Below are positions 32,859 to 42,200 of a DNA stretch of 64,000 bases, piece after piece. The translations under genes and the position numbers were made by a program. Within the stretch, counting starts at the first letter, position 1. Each line of letters opens with the position of its first letter. The notes under the pieces were generated by a model. That model had not been told where the DNA came from and made no database searches. It saw nothing but the letters and a program-made list of their open reading frames with translations. This DNA comes from Bacteroidales bacterium UBA1184 (GTDB lineage: Bacteria; Bacteroidota; Bacteroidia; Bacteroidales; ML635J-15): NCBI GenBank assembly GCA_002310235.1, contig DBYO01000036.1, positions 83,912 to 147,911 of the forward strand, written 5' to 3'.

Positions 32859-35800
32859 ATGAAGATAAAAAGCTCTGTAGCAGCTAGTTCCTATTTGTTA
32901 GATGCTGTTACGAATAACATAGACCAAGGCATTTCTGTGCGCACTTTTTCCTTGCATTCCGTAAGGTCCATTATCATGAAATTGATGCTGGTGATGATGA
33001 TTGTTGGAGGATGGAATGTGGTGTGGGGACAATGTCCATCAATCACATTTTCTACGCAGGGATATTCCAATGGAGAGACTATTACATCTGCAACAATAAG
33101 TACTAGTATAAGCGTAACTTTTAATAAAGGATCGAATAGCAATGCCCCCAAATATTATACAACAGGTAGTGCAGTGCGTGTATATGGGGGTAATTATTTT
33201 ACTATAACATCAACATCTAACAATATATCATCTATAAATATCACTTTTAGTTCTGGAGGTGATAATAACGACATAACCACTAGCACTGGCACTTATAATA
33301 ATGGTTCTTGGACAGGTTCTGCTGCATCGGTAAAATTTACTGTTAGTGGGTCTTCTGGACATCGGAGAATAGCTAGTATTGAGGTATGTGTAGCTCCTTC
33401 ATACACCATTACCGCCCAGTCAAATAACGATTCATATGGAACAGTTTCTTTGTCTGGTACAACAATCACAGCTACACCTGCCGATTGCTATAGAATTGCA
33501 TCTCCAGCCTATACGGTTGCACCTGTAAATGCCGCAACTGTGTCGCAAAGCGGCAATACTTTTAATGTGACGCCCTCAAGCAATTGTACGGTAACGATAA
33601 ACTTTGCACCAAAACCGGCATATAATGTCAACTGGATTGTGGGTGGTTCTACTATTCGCACACGTTCATATTGCCAAGGTTCTACCATTCCCGCAGGCGA
33701 TGTTCCAGACGACCCGACGTCGGGCGATTGCAATGGCAAGACATTCATAGGTTGGTCGGCTACCGAAGTCGCCGAAACCGACGATGAACCAACCTTGGTT
33801 ACCGCTGCTGGGGCAACAGTTAATGGGGAAATGAATTTTTATGCGGTATTTGCGGAAGCAAGTGGAAGTGGTCATAATGAATACTGTTTGTATAGTGGAG
33901 CATTAACAGAAGGTGATTACGTTATATATTATAGCGGAAAAGCTATGGATACAACAGTCTCTTCCGATAGGTTGCAATATGAAGAAGTTACTCCAATCAG
34001 CAATACTATTACAACTACAGATGCATCAATTGTTTGGCATATTGCTCCAAGTGGAAATTACTGGACGATATATAATGCTGCTGCAGGTAAATATGCCGCT
34101 TCAACAGGAGTTAAAAATAAAGCACAAATGCTAGACGATGGGACTGACGATAAATCTCTATGGTCAAATTCTGGAACTTCTACTTATGAATTCGTTAATA
34201 AAAAGAATTCTGCAAGTGCTATCAATTCCAATTTGAGAAATAATGGAACATTTGGTTTTGCTTGTTATGCATCAGGCACTGGGGGCGCATTGTCATTATA
34301 CAAAAGGACAATTTCTTATTCCGCCTACTCTACATCCTGTACGCCCTGCGAAGCAGATGCTACAATTTCGTCAACAGCACTGACAGCCTCGGACATTACA
34401 ATCAGCTCGGCAACAATCAATTGCCCTGGCGGAATAACTAATTTCGGAGGTGCTCACTGCCTTATTTCAAGCTATGGATTCGTTTATGGCACATCGGCTA
34501 ATCCGACTTTGGAAAACGGAACAGAAGTAGTTGCAGGAACAACATATACAACCACAAATACAAGTTTCAACAAGATTATCGAAGGCCTTGATCCATGTGC
34601 GACATACCATGTGCGTGCATACGCAACAAATGGACATGGTACTGCTTACGGTCCAGATTTTACATTCACCACAGCAAACAATGCTACAATAACGTCGTTG
34701 CCTCCTGATTGCTTGAAAAATACAGAGGCAACCATCAATATTACATATTCGTCGTGTACTGCTGCCTCGGATATTTTTGTGATAGCAATTCGTAAGGGGG
34801 CAAATGGTCCTGTATCATTAGGCACAACAAGCCCAGTTTCGATAACGGCTAACACTGTAATGGGCAGTGGTTATCAGTTTGGTGAAGGTCCAAACAATTC
34901 TTACGTCGTATATAAATCTAACGGCTCCACGATGCCGACTTCGCTGACAATTACCGGGTTGGAAGCAGGAGCCACATACAAATTAAAAGCTTACAGATGG
35001 CAGTCGGCAGAAAGCCGATGGACAACCGACGGAGCATCCAGGACATTGACTATGCCATCGGTTACAAATTTGCAGGCCGACAACAACGAGACATCTGAAG
35101 TCCTTACGTGGAATATTAGCGAAACGGTTTGTGCTGGAGGGCATTATGTTGTAATTTGCAAGGAAGGTGATAGTGATATAACATCCACTTGTGCAAACTT
35201 TACTTCAATTACCGCCAATGCAGCATTTGGTAGCGGAACGCAGACACAAACGGGAGAATATGCAGTTTATTCCGGATCGGCAACCACTGCTTCGATAACC
35301 AATATTACTTCAGGTACAACCTACACTGTTGCTGTATTTTATGTCGATGCCAACGGCAATTGTTCTTTGCCTGCACAGACAACATTTACATATAGCGAAA
35401 CAACAATACTAGAACCTGGCGATTTGGCTATTGTCGCAGTAAATAACAAAAGATTAGATATTTTTAAAAATACAGCGGATGAATTCAGTTTTGTAATTTT
35501 CAAGGGAATAACTCCTGAAACATCAATAGATATGACCGACAATGGCTACGGAAGAGTTTATGAAGACCTTTGGGGTACAGATGAAGGATTTTGGAGAATA
35601 ACACGCAAGAATTCATCGCTTGATGCAGGAAGTGTAATAACGATTACTGAAACGACAGGAGGTATTGGATATACAGGCGAAGGCGGAGGTGGTGTAGAGC
35701 CAGACCTATGGAATAACATTAATATTTATGTAAATGGTGTGCGTGACTATGGTAACTGGGAAATTTCTGTAAATGGTCCTCTAGATTTGAATCAGAAAGA

Positions 35801-38045
35801 CCAGATATGGATAATGCAAGGAGGAGAATGGCTGCGCGATACTGAGGGAGGAAAAACAGTGCACAATGCATATTATACAGGAAATGTGTTGTATGGATAT
35901 ACGGCAACGGGATGGTTGGATAATTACGGATACGACAATGTTACTATTCCCAATACTGATAATGATGATGATGGTGATGATGATGAGCATTATGGATCCA
36001 AAGGATCTAACATCTACCCTGGTTGCGGTTGTTTTGTTACTACTATAGAAGTCGGAGATGGTATTGTAAAATATACAGGGCCGCTTGACCATGCTACAAA
36101 AAGAGAATGGATAATGAGAATCAATGATGAGAGTAATTGGACAGACTATACTACATCCACTTATCCAGATGCCGAAAGAAACTATTGTAATACCAGCAAA
36201 CCAGATGCAACAAATTATCCTTCAGTCAATTATCCTTTGACAATAGATCCTGGCGATTTTACCAAAGGTAAATGGAACGGCAGGGAAAGTGACGACTGGT
36301 GTGACTGTCGTAACTGGGTTTCGTTGGTTGTTCCCGACGAAAATTACGATGTGGAAATCCCAGATGTCGGTAACAGAAATAGAGTGTCGTTGCATGAAGG
36401 TGTAACTGCAAAATGCAAGACTTTGACAGTAAAGAGTGGTGGATTCTTTAATAATACTCAGGCAAATTCTGTGCTAAAGGTTGTAGATGATATAACCATA
36501 GATGTTGGAGGATCTTTCCGTCCATCGGAAAACAAAGCATTTGAAATTATCATTGGTGGAAATATATTGAATAACGGTGTATTCATAACCAATGAGAGTA
36601 CATCACTAACACTTAACGGTGAATCGTCACAGAGTATTTCTGCTCCGAGCAGCGGTGGAAACTTTAAGCTCCGTAATCTTACAATTGCTTCGCCTTCGAA
36701 TGTGTTCGATGCGGATACTATTGAATTGTATGGTAACCTTAGAGATAACTCCGCATCAAATCTAGGTTTTTATCTTCCGCAAGCGTTATCACTCAAGGGT
36801 AGCATAAGCCAGACTTCGACAAAAACTACCATTACTGATATAACCATAAACAAGAGTTCCAACAATCTTAACCTTTCTGGAATGCTTACAGTAAATGGAA
36901 TAGCAAAGTTTGTTAAAGGTAACATCGTCGGCAACGTAACATTTACCGAAACTGCAACATCCGAAAACGCAAGCACCAGAAGCTACGTGGACGGTACTGT
37001 AACCAAGAAAGCCAATGCATCGGCATTTACCTTCCCAACAGGTAGCAACGGAGTGTTGGGCGCGCTAAACGTGACAACGCTCAGTGCCGATACCGACCTC
37101 AAGTTCAACCACGAACCCGACGGTTTCAGTGCTTCGCAGATGCCTGTATGGTGGAACCAGAACAATATGTGTCCCGCCAACGGTAGCAACGACAAGTTCG
37201 ACCACGTAACCAACATGTATTTCTGGAATCTCGGTTCGTCATCGCCAATGGAGGATGCAGTTTTTACGGTTACGGCAGACGATGACATACATTTCAACGT
37301 TGCGACTGTCGAGCATGAAGAACCTGACATTGCCATGGCTATTTACGACGGCTGCTGGAAAAACCTTGGCGGAGCGGCATCGACAAATGCTTCTTCATAT
37401 ACCTACATTTCGATAAGCGACGTCGATTTGCCGGCGACACGTGCGGGTGGCGACAAGATTGTAACCTTCGGTTCCATTGAACACAATACACTTTTGCCAA
37501 TCGAATTAGTTTCGTTTGCTGCCGAATGCAAGGATGGCGATACCGAAATATCGTGGACAACAGCCTCCGAGTATAGCAACGATTACTTTGTGCTCGAACG
37601 TTCGTATGATGCTGTCAATTTTGCGGAAGTGGCACGTATTGCAGGAGCTGGCAACAGCATAAGCCAGACAAACTACAGCCATACTGTTTATGGCGGCGGT
37701 AGTGCATATTATCGCCTCGTGCAGGTCGATTACGATGGAACAAGTACAGTTTCGGAAATGATTGTTGCCGAATGTAGCAATGCAGCTGACGGAGACATTG
37801 ATGTTAAGGCTTATCCTAACCCCTTTGCTGGCGACCTTACTCTTCGATTCGAAAACTTTGGCGGCAGAATGGCACTAGTTGAGGTGTATGATATGCTCGG
37901 CAGAATGCTTGTTTCGCGCAAGGTGCTTTGCTCGCAAAACGACTATGAACTTGTAATGCCTCTCGAAGGTTTGCCCGACGGTGCGTACAACGTAAGGGTT
38001 AGTGCAGAGGATGTTGTGATAAACAGACAAGTGGTGAAGGAATAA
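32859..38045 (+). CDS. Large T9SS-secreted adhesin-like protein
   Basis: 1728 residues with a C-terminal T9SS type A sorting domain (AYPNPFAGDLTLRF ... DMLGRMLVSRKV ... GLPDGAYNVRVSAED). The N-terminus from ATG 32859 is unusual: 39 residues precede the hydrophobic signal core (MKLMLVMMIVGGWNVVWG), so an internal ATG at 32976 is possible, although the promoter suits the longer form. Regions: Ser/Thr/Gly-rich beta repeats (about 60-185); an InlB-like repeat (about 250-330, TFIGWSATEVAE); Fn3-like modules (about 500-620 and 690-860, e.g. DPCATYHVRAYATNGHG); an acidic Asp-rich tract near 1035-1045 (DNDDDGDDDEH); a beta-helix-like section with GGNILNNGVF (about 1190-1340). Probably a surface adhesin or matrix component. 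Confidence 0.87.
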   Translation: MKIKSSVAASSYLLDAVTNNIDQGISVRTFSLHSVRSIIMKLMLVMMIVGGWNVVWGQCPSITFSTQGYSNGETITSATISTSISVTFNKGSNSNAPKYYTTGSAVRVYGGNYFTITSTSNNISSINITFSSGGDNNDITTSTGTYNNGSWTGSAASVKFTVSGSSGHRRIASIEVCVAPSYTITAQSNNDSYGTVSLSGTTITATPADCYRIASPAYTVAPVNAATVSQSGNTFNVTPSSNCTVTINFAPKPAYNVNWIVGGSTIRTRSYCQGSTIPAGDVPDDPTSGDCNGKTFIGWSATEVAETDDEPTLVTAAGATVNGEMNFYAVFAEASGSGHNEYCLYSGALTEGDYVIYYSGKAMDTTVSSDRLQYEEVTPISNTITTTDASIVWHIAPSGNYWTIYNAAAGKYAASTGVKNKAQMLDDGTDDKSLWSNSGTSTYEFVNKKNSASAINSNLRNNGTFGFACYASGTGGALSLYKRTISYSAYSTSCTPCEADATISSTALTASDITISSATINCPGGITNFGGAHCLISSYGFVYGTSANPTLENGTEVVAGTTYTTTNTSFNKIIEGLDPCATYHVRAYATNGHGTAYGPDFTFTTANNATITSLPPDCLKNTEATINITYSSCTAASDIFVIAIRKGANGPVSLGTTSPVSITANTVMGSGYQFGEGPNNSYVVYKSNGSTMPTSLTITGLEAGATYKLKAYRWQSAESRWTTDGASRTLTMPSVTNLQADNNETSEVLTWNISETVCAGGHYVVICKEGDSDITSTCANFTSITANAAFGSGTQTQTGEYAVYSGSATTASITNITSGTTYTVAVFYVDANGNCSLPAQTTFTYSETTILEPGDLAIVAVNNKRLDIFKNTADEFSFVIFKGITPETSIDMTDNGYGRVYEDLWGTDEGFWRITRKNSSLDAGSVITITETTGGIGYTGEGGGGVEPDLWNNINIYVNGVRDYGNWEISVNGPLDLNQKDQIWIMQGGEWLRDTEGGKTVHNAYYTGNVLYGYTATGWLDNYGYDNVTIPNTDNDDDGDDDEHYGSKGSNIYPGCGCFVTTIEVGDGIVKYTGPLDHATKREWIMRINDESNWTDYTTSTYPDAERNYCNTSKPDATNYPSVNYPLTIDPGDFTKGKWNGRESDDWCDCRNWVSLVVPDENYDVEIPDVGNRNRVSLHEGVTAKCKTLTVKSGGFFNNTQANSVLKVVDDITIDVGGSFRPSENKAFEIIIGGNILNNGVFITNESTSLTLNGESSQSISAPSSGGNFKLRNLTIASPSNVFDADTIELYGNLRDNSASNLGFYLPQALSLKGSISQTSTKTTITDITINKSSNNLNLSGMLTVNGIAKFVKGNIVGNVTFTETATSENASTRSYVDGTVTKKANASAFTFPTGSNGVLGALNVTTLSADTDLKFNHEPDGFSASQMPVWWNQNNMCPANGSNDKFDHVTNMYFWNLGSSSPMEDAVFTVTADDDIHFNVATVEHEEPDIAMAIYDGCWKNLGGAASTNASSYTYISISDVDLPATRAGGDKIVTFGSIEHNTLLPIELVSFAAECKDGDTEISWTTASEYSNDYFVLERSYDAVNFAEVARIAGAGNSISQTNYSHTVYGGGSAYYRLVQVDYDGTSTVSEMIVAECSNAADGDIDVKAYPNPFAGDLTLRFENFGGRMALVEVYDMLGRMLVSRKVLCSQNDYELVMPLEGLPDGAYNVRVSAEDVVINRQVVKE

Positions 38046-38224
38046 TAGTTGAAAGTTGAAAGTTGAAAATTGAAAGTTGTCAATTGTCAATGTCTGAATG
38101 AGGTTGACTGTTTCGCTTGTTTGCCTTTGAGATTGCTGGGTTGTCTAGCCGTTAGCTTGTTAGTCAATAACCATAGAGACCGCTTATAATAATAGGTATA
38201 TCTCTAGTTGGATAAATCTGCAAA
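38046..38224. other. Short intergenic gap with a gttgaaa tandem tract
   Basis: Just past the stop, gttgaaa-like 7-mers repeat about five times (38048-38080: gttgaaagttgaaagttgaa and variants). No gene and no convincing terminator seen. Confidence 0.5.
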
Positions 38225-39667
38225 TTATTTTATCCGACTTACGCCGTCATAATTAATGTACTGGTGTTTTTTCAGGTAGTCGAAAATTATTTCGTTAGAA
38301 TGTGGGAATTCTTTGCCCTTATACTTGTTGTTGAATCCGTAAACGCTTGCCATATAGCTGTTTATAGCAATGCTGTATTTTGCATCTGGATTTAGAGAAC
38401 CGCCGTTGCTTAAAATAATTTCCATACTTTCAATTTCCTCGTACTCGTTTACAGTCAAATTAATGCTGCAGCCCGAACATAGCATTGGAAAATCCTCGGT
38501 TTCGGTGTATGCCTTATTCAACATATCCATAATTTCTTGTCCGGAGACCTTGAATTTCATTATGGTGTTGTCGAAAGGGTCCATTTGATAAACGTCCTTG
38601 GTTGTGATTTTTCCCTTAAGCAGCGATTTAAGTCTAACGCCTCCCGGATTTTGGAAAGCCATGTCCGCCTTTGTGAATTCTCGTATTGCATCAGCCATAA
38701 AATAGCCGAGTTGTTCTCTGTTGGTTGTGTCGGCATCGGTGTAGCCTACCACCTTGCTGAAAATGTCGAGACTGCCAAAATCATCGACCATCTTCTGTAT
38801 TTTTTCGTCCTTTTTTGCAAAATCCCTTATTGAGAACACCTGTTGTGCCTTGTAGTCGATTTTGCCATTTGTAAAATATAATACGCTTACTGTCAGGTAA
38901 TTAAGATTTTTGCCCGACTGGGTTATCATAGTATTGCCGATGAGTTTTGTGCGTTCTATTTTCTTGTGCGAATGCCCGCCGAAAATGGCATCGAACTGGG
39001 GGAATTTCTTGGCAATCTCGATGTCGGCCTCGAGTCCGCAGTGCGAGATGAGAAATAGCATGTCGCATTCTTTTCGCAGGAACATATATTCTGGCAAAAC
39101 ATCTTCTATCGGTTTGAACGACACACCTTTGGCATATTTGGGATGAAAGTCGGGGATCCCGTTTGCTCCTATCTGTATTCCGCCTACGAAACCAATTTTA
39201 AGACCTTTGAAATCGATAATTTTGTATGGCTTTACATTTATGCTGTCGTCGAAGTAGGCGTTGGCGCATACGTAGTCGAAATCCGACCATTTTATCACAT
39301 TGCGCAAGCCCTCCACACCGTTGTCAAACTCATGGTTTCCAAGTGTTGATAGGTCGAAATGAACTTCGTTCATAAGTTTTGTAATAGGGTAGGAAGGTTT
39401 TGGATAACGGTCGTTCACTGGGTGACCTGTGCGGTTGTCGCCTGCCGAGATAAGCAGAATGCCAGGGTATTGTTTGCGCAGGGTGTCGAGCAGGGCGGCA
39501 AACTGTGGAAAATTGTCGATGTTGCCATGCATGTCGTTCACCGAAACTACATACAACACCTTTTCGTCGGTTTGCTGGGCATTGACGGTGCCCGTAGCAA
39601 ACAGCAATGCCGCAGCTATGCTAATTATCAGCATTGCAAATTTTGAACGACTTATGGTGTTAGGCAT
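38225..39667 (-). CDS. Metallophosphatase, 5'-nucleotidase/UshA family
   Basis: A 480-residue exported hydrolase. The signal peptide runs to about residue 30 (GTVNAQQ); the start is ATG 39667, an earlier TTG being unlikely. The metallophosphoesterase motifs are VSVNDMHGNID (residues 41-51), SAGDNRTG (75-82) and STLGNHEFDNG (107-117), with further metal ligands in ISHCG and GGHSHK. The C-terminal 5'-nucleotidase domain follows from about residue 310 (NPGGVRLKSLLKGKIT, QMDPFDNTIMKFKVSGQEI). It would cleave nucleotides or UDP-sugars in the periplasm. Last gene of the alkD-like/heptose kinase operon, 21 nt after the kinase stop. Confidence 0.9.
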   Translation of the reverse strand: MPNTISRSKFAMLIISIAAALLFATGTVNAQQTDEKVLYVVSVNDMHGNIDNFPQFAALLDTLRKQYPGILLISAGDNRTGHPVNDRYPKPSYPITKLMNEVHFDLSTLGNHEFDNGVEGLRNVIKWSDFDYVCANAYFDDSINVKPYKIIDFKGLKIGFVGGIQIGANGIPDFHPKYAKGVSFKPIEDVLPEYMFLRKECDMLFLISHCGLEADIEIAKKFPQFDAIFGGHSHKKIERTKLIGNTMITQSGKNLNYLTVSVLYFTNGKIDYKAQQVFSIRDFAKKDEKIQKMVDDFGSLDIFSKVVGYTDADTTNREQLGYFMADAIREFTKADMAFQNPGGVRLKSLLKGKITTKDVYQMDPFDNTIMKFKVSGQEIMDMLNKAYTETEDFPMLCSGCSINLTVNEYEEIESMEIILSNGGSLNPDAKYSIAINSYMASVYGFNNKYKGKEFPHSNEIIFDYLKKHQYINYDGVSRIK

Positions 39668-39688
39668 GTTTTGCAACTAAAGAAATTG

Positions 39689-40666
39689 TTATTCTGATAT
39701 TTTCTGTTTTAATGTCTCCACATCAATTGGCACAACGCCGACCTTTTCGCATACGATGCCACCTGCAAAGTTTGCTATGCGTGCTATTTCACGGATGTCT
39801 TCTGATGCTGTAAGCAGAAGCGAAGCCACGCTTATAACAGTGTCGCCTGCACCCGAGACATCAACGATGTCGCGGATTTGGGCAGGAATATGAACATAGT
39901 TCTTTTGAGTGCAAATGAGTATGCCGTTTTCCGACAAGGTTACCATAAGTATGTCGATGTTGTTGTTTTGCAAAAAATTCTTTGCATACGGTTTCAGCTT
40001 TTCGATGTCGGTGGTGCGGTCGATTTTGCAACCTTCGCAGAACTCTTTGAGGTTGGGCTTGAACATGGTTACGTACTTGTATGCATCGAAGTTACGCTTC
40101 TTAGGATCGACGGTTACCTTTATTTTGTTCTGTCGGCACAGCATTGTGATTCTGTGTATTATGTCGGGAGAAAGCAGACCTTTGTCGTAATCTTCGAAAA
40201 TGAGGACGTCAATATGTTCGTTTTCAATAATCTGCGAGATGCGGAACATCAGAATTTCCTTCAGTTCGTCGGAAATCTGCGAAGCGTCTTCGTCGTCGAT
40301 GCGAAGCAAGTGTTGTCCTCCGCTGATTACACGAGTTTTGGTGGTAGTCTTACGGTTTTCGCTGCTGATAATGCCGTTGTCGGGCAGATTGTGTTCTTTC
40401 AGCAATTGCTTGAAAACATTACCCATGCTATCGTTGCCGATTATCGAGCAAAGATAAACTTCGGTTCCAAATGCCGAGATGTTGAGAGCAACGTTGGCGG
40501 CTCCACCTAGGCGGTATTTCCTGTCAGTTACCGAAACCACGGGAACTGGTGCTTCGGGCGAGATTCGGTCAACTTTACCCATCATATATGCATCAACCAT
40601 AACATCGCCGACAACTATGGCTTTTTTGGCTGATAACTTCTCAAATAGTTCGTTATAATTATGCAT
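39689..40666 (-). CDS. rfaE1: D-glycero-beta-D-manno-heptose-7-phosphate kinase
   Basis: A 325-residue PfkB-family kinase that phosphorylates heptose 7-phosphate at O-1 in ADP-heptose synthesis for LPS core. Motifs: VVGDVMVDAYMMGKVDRISP (N-terminal), RLGGAANVALNISAFG near 52, and the PfkB anion-hole motif DVSGAGDTVISVASLLL near 265. It lacks the adenylyltransferase domain of the E. coli fusion HldE, so the nucleotidyl transfer must be done by a separate protein not in this window. It starts 4 nt past the stop of the AlkD-like gene. Confidence 0.92.
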   Translation of the reverse strand: MHNYNELFEKLSAKKAIVVGDVMVDAYMMGKVDRISPEAPVPVVSVTDRKYRLGGAANVALNISAFGTEVYLCSIIGNDSMGNVFKQLLKEHNLPDNGIISSENRKTTTKTRVISGGQHLLRIDDEDASQISDELKEILMFRISQIIENEHIDVLIFEDYDKGLLSPDIIHRITMLCRQNKIKVTVDPKKRNFDAYKYVTMFKPNLKEFCEGCKIDRTTDIEKLKPYAKNFLQNNNIDILMVTLSENGILICTQKNYVHIPAQIRDIVDVSGAGDTVISVASLLLTASEDIREIARIANFAGGIVCEKVGVVPIDVETLKQKISE

Positions 40667-40670
40667 CTTC

Positions 40671-41360
40671 TTATATTAATCCCTTGTTGTTAATCCATTT
40701 TATAGCTTCATGCTTGGCAATTTTGTCAAGCTGAGAGCTATTTTGCAAGACGAAATGGGTCACCCATTCGTAGTCGATTTTCGAATAATCCCTCAGAGCT
40801 GCTCCTATCGACTTGTTTATTATATAGTCGTCGGTGTTCATGTTTTCTGTAATAAACTTATGTAAGATTTCGGGATTAGTGTCTGCTTTGAATGTGCGCT
40901 GATACATTATGGCTGCCGACTTAAGCCAGGGATTTTTCGATTGGCTCCACGAGTTGAAAAATTCCAAAGCTGTACTTGGATAAAGTTTTGCGAAAGCGGA
41001 TACAAGCTCCGACGTTATGGTTTCGGTGGTGTCCCATGCCGGTTTGGTAAGTAGCAGGCTTTCGATGAAAACAATGTCGGTTTTTCTCCACATTTTTTTG
41101 CGCTTTGCAAACAATGCTATGCCGAAATACAGGTATTCGCGTTCTTTCATGGAGAAAAACTCCCTAATTATGTTTTTTGTATCGTCGAATTTTGGCATCG
41201 GATAGTTCTGAAAGATTGTCTTGAATATATTTTTCAATTCAACCATTCTAATTCCCAAGAATTTAAGAGTGTTTTTCGACGCTCTTGACATCGCTTGGGC
41301 CGTTTTTATATCCCTGTAGCGTTCCATAAAGGAACTTACATTTTTGGTGTATTCTTTCAT
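40671..41360 (-). CDS. AlkD-like DNA alkylation repair protein
   Basis: A 229-residue all-helical HEAT-repeat protein of the AlkC/AlkD family, which binds alkylated DNA; true AlkD enzymes remove N3- and N7-alkyl bases. ATG 41360 (MKEYTKNVSSFMERY) is preferred, as the -7 box sits upstream of it and inside the longer TTG frame. KPAWDTTET near residue 107-115 corresponds to the AlkD active-site loop (WDTVD in Bacillus AlkD, from memory); here the second acidic residue is Glu instead of Asp113. NPWLKSAAIMYQR and INKSIGAALRDYSKID follow. It heads an operon with the heptose kinase. Confidence 0.82.
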   Translation of the reverse strand: MKEYTKNVSSFMERYRDIKTAQAMSRASKNTLKFLGIRMVELKNIFKTIFQNYPMPKFDDTKNIIREFFSMKEREYLYFGIALFAKRKKMWRKTDIVFIESLLLTKPAWDTTETITSELVSAFAKLYPSTALEFFNSWSQSKNPWLKSAAIMYQRTFKADTNPEILHKFITENMNTDDYIINKSIGAALRDYSKIDYEWVTHFVLQNSSQLDKIAKHEAIKWINNKGLI

Positions 41361-41386
41361 AAGAATATTTACTGATATAATTTCTG

Positions 41387-41394
41387 CAAAGTTA
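41387..41394 (-). promoter_or_regulatory. -7 box (TAACTTTG) for the alkD-like/rfaE1/5'-nucleotidase operon
   Basis: Minus-strand TAnnTTTG match 26 nt before ATG 41360; no well-placed -33 TTTG. Confidence 0.5.
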
Positions 41395-41462
41395 TAAATA
41401 ATAATTTGCAATTCCTACGAAAATGCTTTTGTTATTGGTTCAAATAATTCAAATCCTTGATA

Positions 41463-41494
41463 TTGTCGAGATAATGAAATAATTGTTACTTTTG
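41463..41494 (+). promoter_or_regulatory. Promoter (TTG-N21-TACTTTTG)
   Basis: TTG at 41463-41465 and -7 TACTTTTG at 41487-41494, 21 nt apart, 23 nt before ATG 41518. Confidence 0.55.
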
Positions 41495-41517
41495 TGAAAT
41501 ATTTAAGATTAATAGAT

Positions 41518-42123
41518 ATGAGAAAATTCTTTTTTGTATTTGCATTTTTGATGGTAAGCATGTTTTCGTTTGCCGATTCACCGTTGACATCAACTAGATT
41601 CTACCAGCATTATATCGATAATCCGCTTGTGTATGAAGCTTCCGAAACTCACGATTTGTCGTGGGATATGGCCGAATATATCCTCGATGCCAATAATCCG
41701 GTAGCCATAAAGGTAGCAATAGTAAATGCACTTAGCTGGGGCGACAAGGCAGAGTCCAACTACGCGGGTCTTGTTTCGATTGCAATGGATGTGAAGCAGC
41801 CGCCGTCAGCAAGCAAGCTTTTTAACGTGCTAGATGGAAAAACTCTTATTTGTTTTGCTTACATGAAAGCACTGAGCGACTACTTCGACGTGAAGGAGGC
41901 CCTAAAAATAGCTAAGATGGCGCAGAAGAAGGACAAGGACAGCTATTGCGTAAACTTTATTGCGGCACTTATTCTGTCGCAGGACAATTTCCGCCAAGAA
42001 AAATGGGAAAAGATATATTCTGTCCTCGACGAAGTGAACAATACCACCTGGCGTAACGATGATCTGTCGGACGAAGCCGCAGCAAGTGTCATGGAATACA
42101 TCAACGAATATAGACCTGAATAA
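41518..42123 (+). CDS. Exported protein of unknown function
   Basis: A 201-residue protein with a signal peptide (MRKFFFVFAFLMVSMFSFA) and an all-helical mature part that resembles a short tetratricopeptide-like array (AIKVAIVNALSWGDKAE, ALKIAKMAQKKDKDSYCVNF). No lipobox or sorting domain. The start is ATG 41518; a TTG at 41494 overlaps the -7 box. It precedes lpxK by 77 nt, but lpxK has its own promoter. Family not recognised. Confidence 0.78.
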   Translation: MRKFFFVFAFLMVSMFSFADSPLTSTRFYQHYIDNPLVYEASETHDLSWDMAEYILDANNPVAIKVAIVNALSWGDKAESNYAGLVSIAMDVKQPPSASKLFNVLDGKTLICFAYMKALSDYFDVKEALKIAKMAQKKDKDSYCVNFIAALILSQDNFRQEKWEKIYSVLDEVNNTTWRNDDLSDEAAASVMEYINEYRPE

Positions 42124-42152
42124 GGTATTTTTGTATCAATTTCAAGATTTTT

Positions 42153-42183
42153 TTTGCTGTTATAATAAAAAGTGTTATTTTTC
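42153..42183 (+). promoter_or_regulatory. Promoter (TTTG-N19-TATTTTTC) for lpxK
   Basis: TTTG at 42153-42156 and a one-mismatch -7 TATTTTTC at 42176-42183, spaced 19 nt, 17 nt before the ATG. Confidence 0.5.
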
Positions 42184-42200
42184 CCAACAAAATTTATAGC

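Noticed and set aside
38048..38080. gttgaaa tandem tract as a CRISPR-like or attachment site
   Set aside because: Units of only 7 bp without spacers, no integrase nearby; treated as a simple sequence tract.
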